Shown here: one piece after another, positions 61,318-64,000 of the stretch
Layout: the number at the start of each line of letters is the position of its first letter
Numbering within the stretch: position 1 is the stretch's first letter
DNA from: CANGYM01 sp044372405
Lineage (GTDB): Bacteria > Pseudomonadota > Alphaproteobacteria > JAJTHO01 > CANGYM01
Direction: 5' to 3'
Length of the DNA stretch: 64,000 bases
Assembly: GCA_044372405.1 (NCBI GenBank)
Contig: JBILRW010000005.1
Span: 7,583-71,582, forward strand
Position numbers and translations under genes: made by a program
Notes under the pieces: model-generated
What the model saw: only the letters and a program-made list of their open reading frames with translations
What the model was told of the DNA's origin: nothing
The model's database searches: none

Positions 61318-61355
61318 CCCCCTCTCCCCGTCGGGGAGAGGGCTGGGGAGAGGGG
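61318..61355. repeat. GC-rich palindromic repeat related to the bolA/ruvB element
   Basis: CCCTCTCCCC (61320-61329) pairs with GGGGAGAGGG (61333-61342), and CTGGGGAGAGGGG follows. The pattern GGGGAG-GGGCTGGGG is shared with the 18555-18681 repeat arms. A further partial unit (CCTCTCCCTGAAAGGGA) follows near 61388. It may serve as terminator for rplA on the minus strand. Confidence 0.7.
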
Positions 61356-61427
61356 CCTGCAACGGGAAAACCGTTGAATTGTTGGAGCCTCTCCCTGAAA
61401 GGGAATTCATGGGATTGTGAACAGGCC

Positions 61428-62111
61428 CTAAACCTTCACCGTCAAACCCACACCCATGGTCGAAGAGAGCGTGATTTTTTTAAGGTAAGTACCCTTCATA
61501 TCGGCCGGTTTAGCCCGCTGAACGGCATCATACAGGGCCTGAAAGTTTTCGCGCAGTTTGGTGAGATCAAAGCTGACTTTCCCAAACGGGGCGTGAATAA
61601 TCCCTGTTTTTTCCGTGCGGTATTCCACCTGACCGGCTTTGGCATCGGCCACAGCCTGGGTGATGTTCATGGTCACGGTGCCGAGTTTGGGGTTGGGCAT
61701 CAGACCCTTGGTCCCCAAAATTTTACCCAAACGTCCAACAATGGCCATCATGTCCGGTGTGGCAATACACACATCAAAATCAATGGTCCCGCCCTGGATG
61801 GTTTCGACCAAGTCTTCCGCGCCAATAATATCGGCACCCGCGGCTTTGGCTTCTTCGGCTTTGGCACCCCGGGCGAATACGGCCACGCGGGCCTTTTTGC
61901 CGCCTTTTCCGTGGGGAAGGGTGAGCATACCCCGAATGTTTTCGTTGGCTTTACGCGGGTCCACGCCCAGCATCAGGGCGACCTCAACCGTTTCGTCGAA
62001 TTTGACTTTGCTGTTGTCTTTCAGGACTTGCAAAGCCTCATCCAGGCCGTAAACCTTTGCAGTATCTACGCTCTGTAGAGCCGAGCGCATACGTTTTCCT
62101 ACTTTTGCCAT
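61428..62111 (-). CDS. rplA: 50S ribosomal protein L1
   Basis: A 227-residue L1 of the stalk base. It has the start MAKVGKRMRSALQSVD, FDETVEVALMLGVDPRKANENIRGMLTLPHG (RNA-binding), GAEDLVETIQGG, IVGRLGKILGTKGLMPNPKLGTVT and SSTMGVGLTVKV at the end. L1 usually represses its own mRNA. rplJ and rplL should follow but are replaced by palindromic repeats and the opposite-strand Alg8-like gene. Confidence 0.98.
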   Translation of the reverse strand: MAKVGKRMRSALQSVDTAKVYGLDEALQVLKDNSKVKFDETVEVALMLGVDPRKANENIRGMLTLPHGKGGKKARVAVFARGAKAEEAKAAGADIIGAEDLVETIQGGTIDFDVCIATPDMMAIVGRLGKILGTKGLMPNPKLGTVTMNITQAVADAKAGQVEYRTEKTGIIHAPFGKVSFDLTKLRENFQALYDAVQRAKPADMKGTYLKKITLSSTMGVGLTVKV

Positions 62112-62129
62112 AACAAATATCCTTGTTGA

Positions 62130-62561
62130 TTAATCTTCAATAACTTCCAGACCCATGGAAACCGCCGATCCAGCAATCATGCGGGCCGCAGCATCCCGAT
62201 CATGGGCATTCAGATCCTGCATTTTTTTATCCGCAATGGCCAGAATCTGGCTTCGGTTGATTTTTCCCACAAAACCACGACCGGTGGTGGAGGAACCCTT
62301 GGCCAGACCGGATTCTTTTTTCAAGAAATAACTGACCGGTGGTGTTTTGGTGACAAAGCTAAAGCTGCGGTCCGCATAAACGGTAATGACAACGGGCGTG
62401 GGCGTGCCTGCCTCAATTTTCTGGGTTTCGGCGTTAAACGCCTTACAAAATTCCATAATGTTAACCCCGCGCTGACCCAGGGCCGGACCCACAGGGGGGG
62501 CAGGGTTGGCTTTACCCGCAGGAATTTGCAACTTAATATAACCGGTAATTTTCTTGGCCAT
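62130..62561 (-). CDS. rplK: 50S ribosomal protein L11
   Basis: A 143-residue L11. It has KLQIPAGKANPAPPVGPALGQRGVNIMEFCKAFN, the KTPPVSYFLKK segment and the C-terminal GSAVSMGLEV. It forms the GTPase-associated center with 23S rRNA. It is co-directional with nusG upstream and rplA 18 bp downstream. Confidence 0.98.
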   Translation of the reverse strand: MAKKITGYIKLQIPAGKANPAPPVGPALGQRGVNIMEFCKAFNAETQKIEAGTPTPVVITVYADRSFSFVTKTPPVSYFLKKESGLAKGSSTTGRGFVGKINRSQILAIADKKMQDLNAHDRDAAARMIAGSAVSMGLEVIED

Positions 62562-62578
62562 GATTCATCATCCTAATA

Positions 62579-63145
62579 TTAAATTTTCTCAACTTGAGTA
62601 TAGTCCAGCTCCACTGGTGTCTTACGACCAAAAATGGACACGGAAACTTTTAGTTTTTGGCGGGCTTCTTCTAAATCTTCCACCGTGGCGGTGAAGTTTT
62701 CAAAGGGACCGTCAATAATGCGGATATTTTCGCCGATTTCAAAAACGATACCTCGGCGCACTTCTTTAAACCCAGCCTGAATATGACCCAGCAAGCGATC
62801 CGATTCGGCTTTACTCAGGGGCACGGGCTTGCTTTTGGCGCCACCACCCAAAAAACTCACAACCCTTTTATTATCCATAATCATATGCCACGCGGGGTCG
62901 GTCATGATCATGTTAATTAAAACATAGCCGGGGAAAAATTTGCGTTCCGTGTGGACTTTCGCCCCTTTTTTCACGTCTTGGACTTCCTCAACGGGGACGA
63001 CAACGTCAAAAATCTCGCTATCCAATCCCTTCTCGACGGCCTGTTCCCGAATGGCTTCAGCGACTTTGTTTTCAAAGCCCGAGTGGACCTGAATCACATA
63101 CCACCGTCCCTTGGGCGCGGGCGTTGTGGTTTTGGGCGTTGTCAT
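62579..63145 (-). CDS. nusG: Transcription termination/antitermination protein NusG
   Basis: A 188-residue NusG. The N-terminal NGN domain has RWYVIQVHSGFENKVAEAI, FFPGYVLINM and VVSFLGGG. The C-terminal KOW domain starts GENIRIIDGPFENFTATVEDL and ends DYTQVEKI. It binds RNA polymerase and Rho or S10. ATG 63145 with AGGA upstream is chosen. GTG 63157 would add four residues. Confidence 0.96.
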   Translation of the reverse strand: MTTPKTTTPAPKGRWYVIQVHSGFENKVAEAIREQAVEKGLDSEIFDVVVPVEEVQDVKKGAKVHTERKFFPGYVLINMIMTDPAWHMIMDNKRVVSFLGGGAKSKPVPLSKAESDRLLGHIQAGFKEVRRGIVFEIGENIRIIDGPFENFTATVEDLEEARQKLKVSVSIFGRKTPVELDYTQVEKI

Positions 63146-63197
63146 AGTATCCTGCACGTTTTAAACAACAAAAAAGAGGGCCGAATCGTGATGACGA

Positions 63198-63512
63198 TCA
63201 GCCAAGGAGAGCCTTTATAGCATAAGATAAAATTTGGTCCACAACAAAAAAGAACAAAGACAAAATCGCCACCATAATAAAAACCATAATCGTGGTCATG
63301 GTGGTTTCCTTGCGCGTGGGCCAGGTAATGCGTCCAATTTCTGCGCGGGTCAAACGCAAAAATTCACCGGCCCCGATTTTTTTAGAGGTAGATTTGTCTG
63401 AGATTCCAGGGGACGCTGCCATCCCATCCACGGGGGCCACCTTGGTCAGGGCCTGGGGTTTAGACTTGGGCTTAGCTTTTGGCTGTGTCTTTGATGAGTT
63501 ATTTTTACGCAT
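63198..63512 (-). CDS. secE: Preprotein translocase subunit SecE
   Basis: A 104-residue SecE with a Lys/Ser-rich N-terminal extension of about 45 residues. The core is FLRLTRAEIGRITWPTRKETTMTT and one membrane helix (MVFIMVAILSLFFFVVDQIL), the single-pass alphaproteobacterial form. tRNA-Trp, which normally precedes secE, is not found within 490 bp upstream. Confidence 0.95.
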   Translation of the reverse strand: MRKNNSSKTQPKAKPKSKPQALTKVAPVDGMAASPGISDKSTSKKIGAGEFLRLTRAEIGRITWPTRKETTMTTIMVFIMVAILSLFFFVVDQILSYAIKALLG

Positions 63513-63640
63513 AGTTGTTACAAAGAATCTCGTGGAAAAAGGAGGGGATTATATCAGGCTCCCCCCAAAGGGCAAGACCTTGCTGACAGTGCCTTGCTGC
63601 AGCGGCGACATAAAGGAAAAGCCATTCAACACATTAGGCC

Positions 63641-63692
63641 CTGGAGGAGACGGTCTTTGGCTATTGGGGGTTGGGGCTGAAATAAAAAAATA
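63641..63692 (+). pseudogene. Decayed copy of the ruvB 3' end
   Basis: Fifteen in-frame codons (63641-63685) read LEETVFGYWGLGLK-stop, against LAESAFRHLGLGLK-stop at the ruvB end (19632-19676): 36 of 45 bases agree. A 19-base exact run spans the stop and downstream A's. Nothing upstream continues the match. It is best explained as a duplicated, diverged fragment. Confidence 0.55.
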
Positions 63693-63696
63693 CAAA

Positions 63697-63712
63697 TGTG
63701 ACATTTGTCACA
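63697..63712 (+). promoter_or_regulatory. Perfect CRP/FNR-type palindrome
   Basis: TGTGA-CATTTG-TCACA equals the TGTGA-N6-TCACA pattern exactly. It lies in the gene-free end region about 190 bp from secE. Which gene it serves is unknown, and the next plus-strand gene is outside the window. Confidence 0.5.
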
Positions 63713-63728
63713 GAAAGAAAGATTCGAG

Positions 63729-63849
63729 CAGGGTCATTCAATGAAAGCGGCAAGACGCTAGATTTTGTGGGTACCTTGATGGCTCTGAAAATTATATCTC
63801 CAGCGCTTCTGAAAACTGGGATTTCAACGGGTTTCATGGAATGACCCTG
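63729..63849. repeat. 18-bp imperfect inverted repeat in the gene-free end region
   Basis: CAGGGTCATTCAATGAAA (63729-63746) and the reverse complement of 63832-63849 agree at 17 of 18 positions, with 85 bp between. The first 14 bases also occur upstream of metE at 1652. It may be the tips of a small mobile or palindromic element. The remaining sequence 63850-64000 has no supported gene. An ATG at 63964 opens a frame cut by the window edge. Confidence 0.6.
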
Positions 63850-64000
63850 AGATGGTTTTAGAAAAAAATGCAGTCGTCAAGTGCGGGATCATCTTTTTGT
63901 AAGAGCAACTTGATAATGTCCTCCTTAGCAAATTAAGAATGTCCGCTTTAGGGTTTTGTTTTGTCATGAAACAGGAGCTTGGAGATGGTAAATTTTGGAG

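Noticed and set aside
63513..64000. tRNA-Trp or tuf upstream of secE
   Set aside because: No cloverleaf or T-arm consensus is found on either strand in this stretch.
63880..64000. Possible insertion-sequence end and transposase start (repeated AATGTCC, ATG at 63964)
   Set aside because: Only about a dozen codons are visible and no family motif can be read. The window ends too early.
1..64000. CRISPR arrays, rRNA genes or an integrated prophage
   Set aside because: No regularly spaced repeats, no rRNA sequence and no phage structural genes are seen. The DUF6362-like gene stands alone.

Overview
The window reads as a chromosome segment of an alphaproteobacterium. The evidence is synteny and family content: prmC followed by a DUF4167 gene, zapA next to a DUF4164-like gene, bolA, a DksA with only two cysteines, COQ7-type ubiquinone hydroxylase, class II DAHP synthase, gamma carbonic anhydrase, split glycine decarboxylase (gcvPA), and heat-shock promoters of the CTTG-N18-CCTAtnT type. 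Genes are packed on both strands with many 1-19 bp overlaps. Several normally conserved clusters are broken: secE-nusG-rplK-rplA stops before rplJ, rnpA sits behind aroB without rpmH, gcvPB is missing behind gcvPA, and pdhC, trpD, bioA and phoU stand alone. Together with scattered palindromic repeats this suggests a rearranged, possibly host-associated genome. I do not name a genus.

Layout. 1-7.5 kb: pnp (5' end), rpsO, coq7, rpoZ, metE, trmB, class II DAHP synthase, and a PLP-dependent trans-sulfuration enzyme. 7.5-12.7 kb: an accessory block with a DUF2946 protein, TonB-dependent receptor and PepSY membrane protein (metal or metallophore uptake), then two small genes of unknown or phage-like type. 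12.6-19.7 kb: CNNM/CBS transporter, an orphan protein, an AsmA protein, a phosphotransacylase, bolA and ruvB. A 39-bp inverted repeat is embedded in the bolA/ruvB junction. 19.7-30 kb: tRNA-Phe, ftsY, suhB, infC, gatC-gatA, ruvX, pdhC, an outer-membrane barrel, rluB, dksA, dut, lpxL-like and gamma-CA genes. 30-36 kb: a 26-residue membrane peptide, zapA, tkt, and gcvT-gcvH-gcvPA under a tandem glycine riboswitch. 36-50 kb: a secreted GESH-motif (TraB/ChaN/Tiki-like) protein, nitroreductase, nfuA, prmC, trpS, phoU, aroB, rnpA, gor, hslVU, smpB, dapA and slt.

50.1-52.2 kb is the clearest foreign island: an AT-rich two-gene operon encoding a DUF262 (GmrS/ParB-like) protein and a MAE_28990-type HEPN RNase-like protein. 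It lies beside the 5'-truncated remnant of a ribbon-helix-helix antitoxin gene, between slt and groEL. It is the best candidate for a poorly described defence or toxin module here. 52.3-61.2 kb: groESL, trpD, tRNA-Ile(CAU), sodB, bioA, a degenerate LytM protein, ctpA and an Alg8-like GT2 synthase. 61.2-64 kb: palindromic repeats, rplA, rplK, nusG, secE, then about 490 bp without a gene. That last stretch holds a decayed copy of the ruvB 3' end, a perfect CRP/FNR-type palindrome and an 18-bp inverted repeat.
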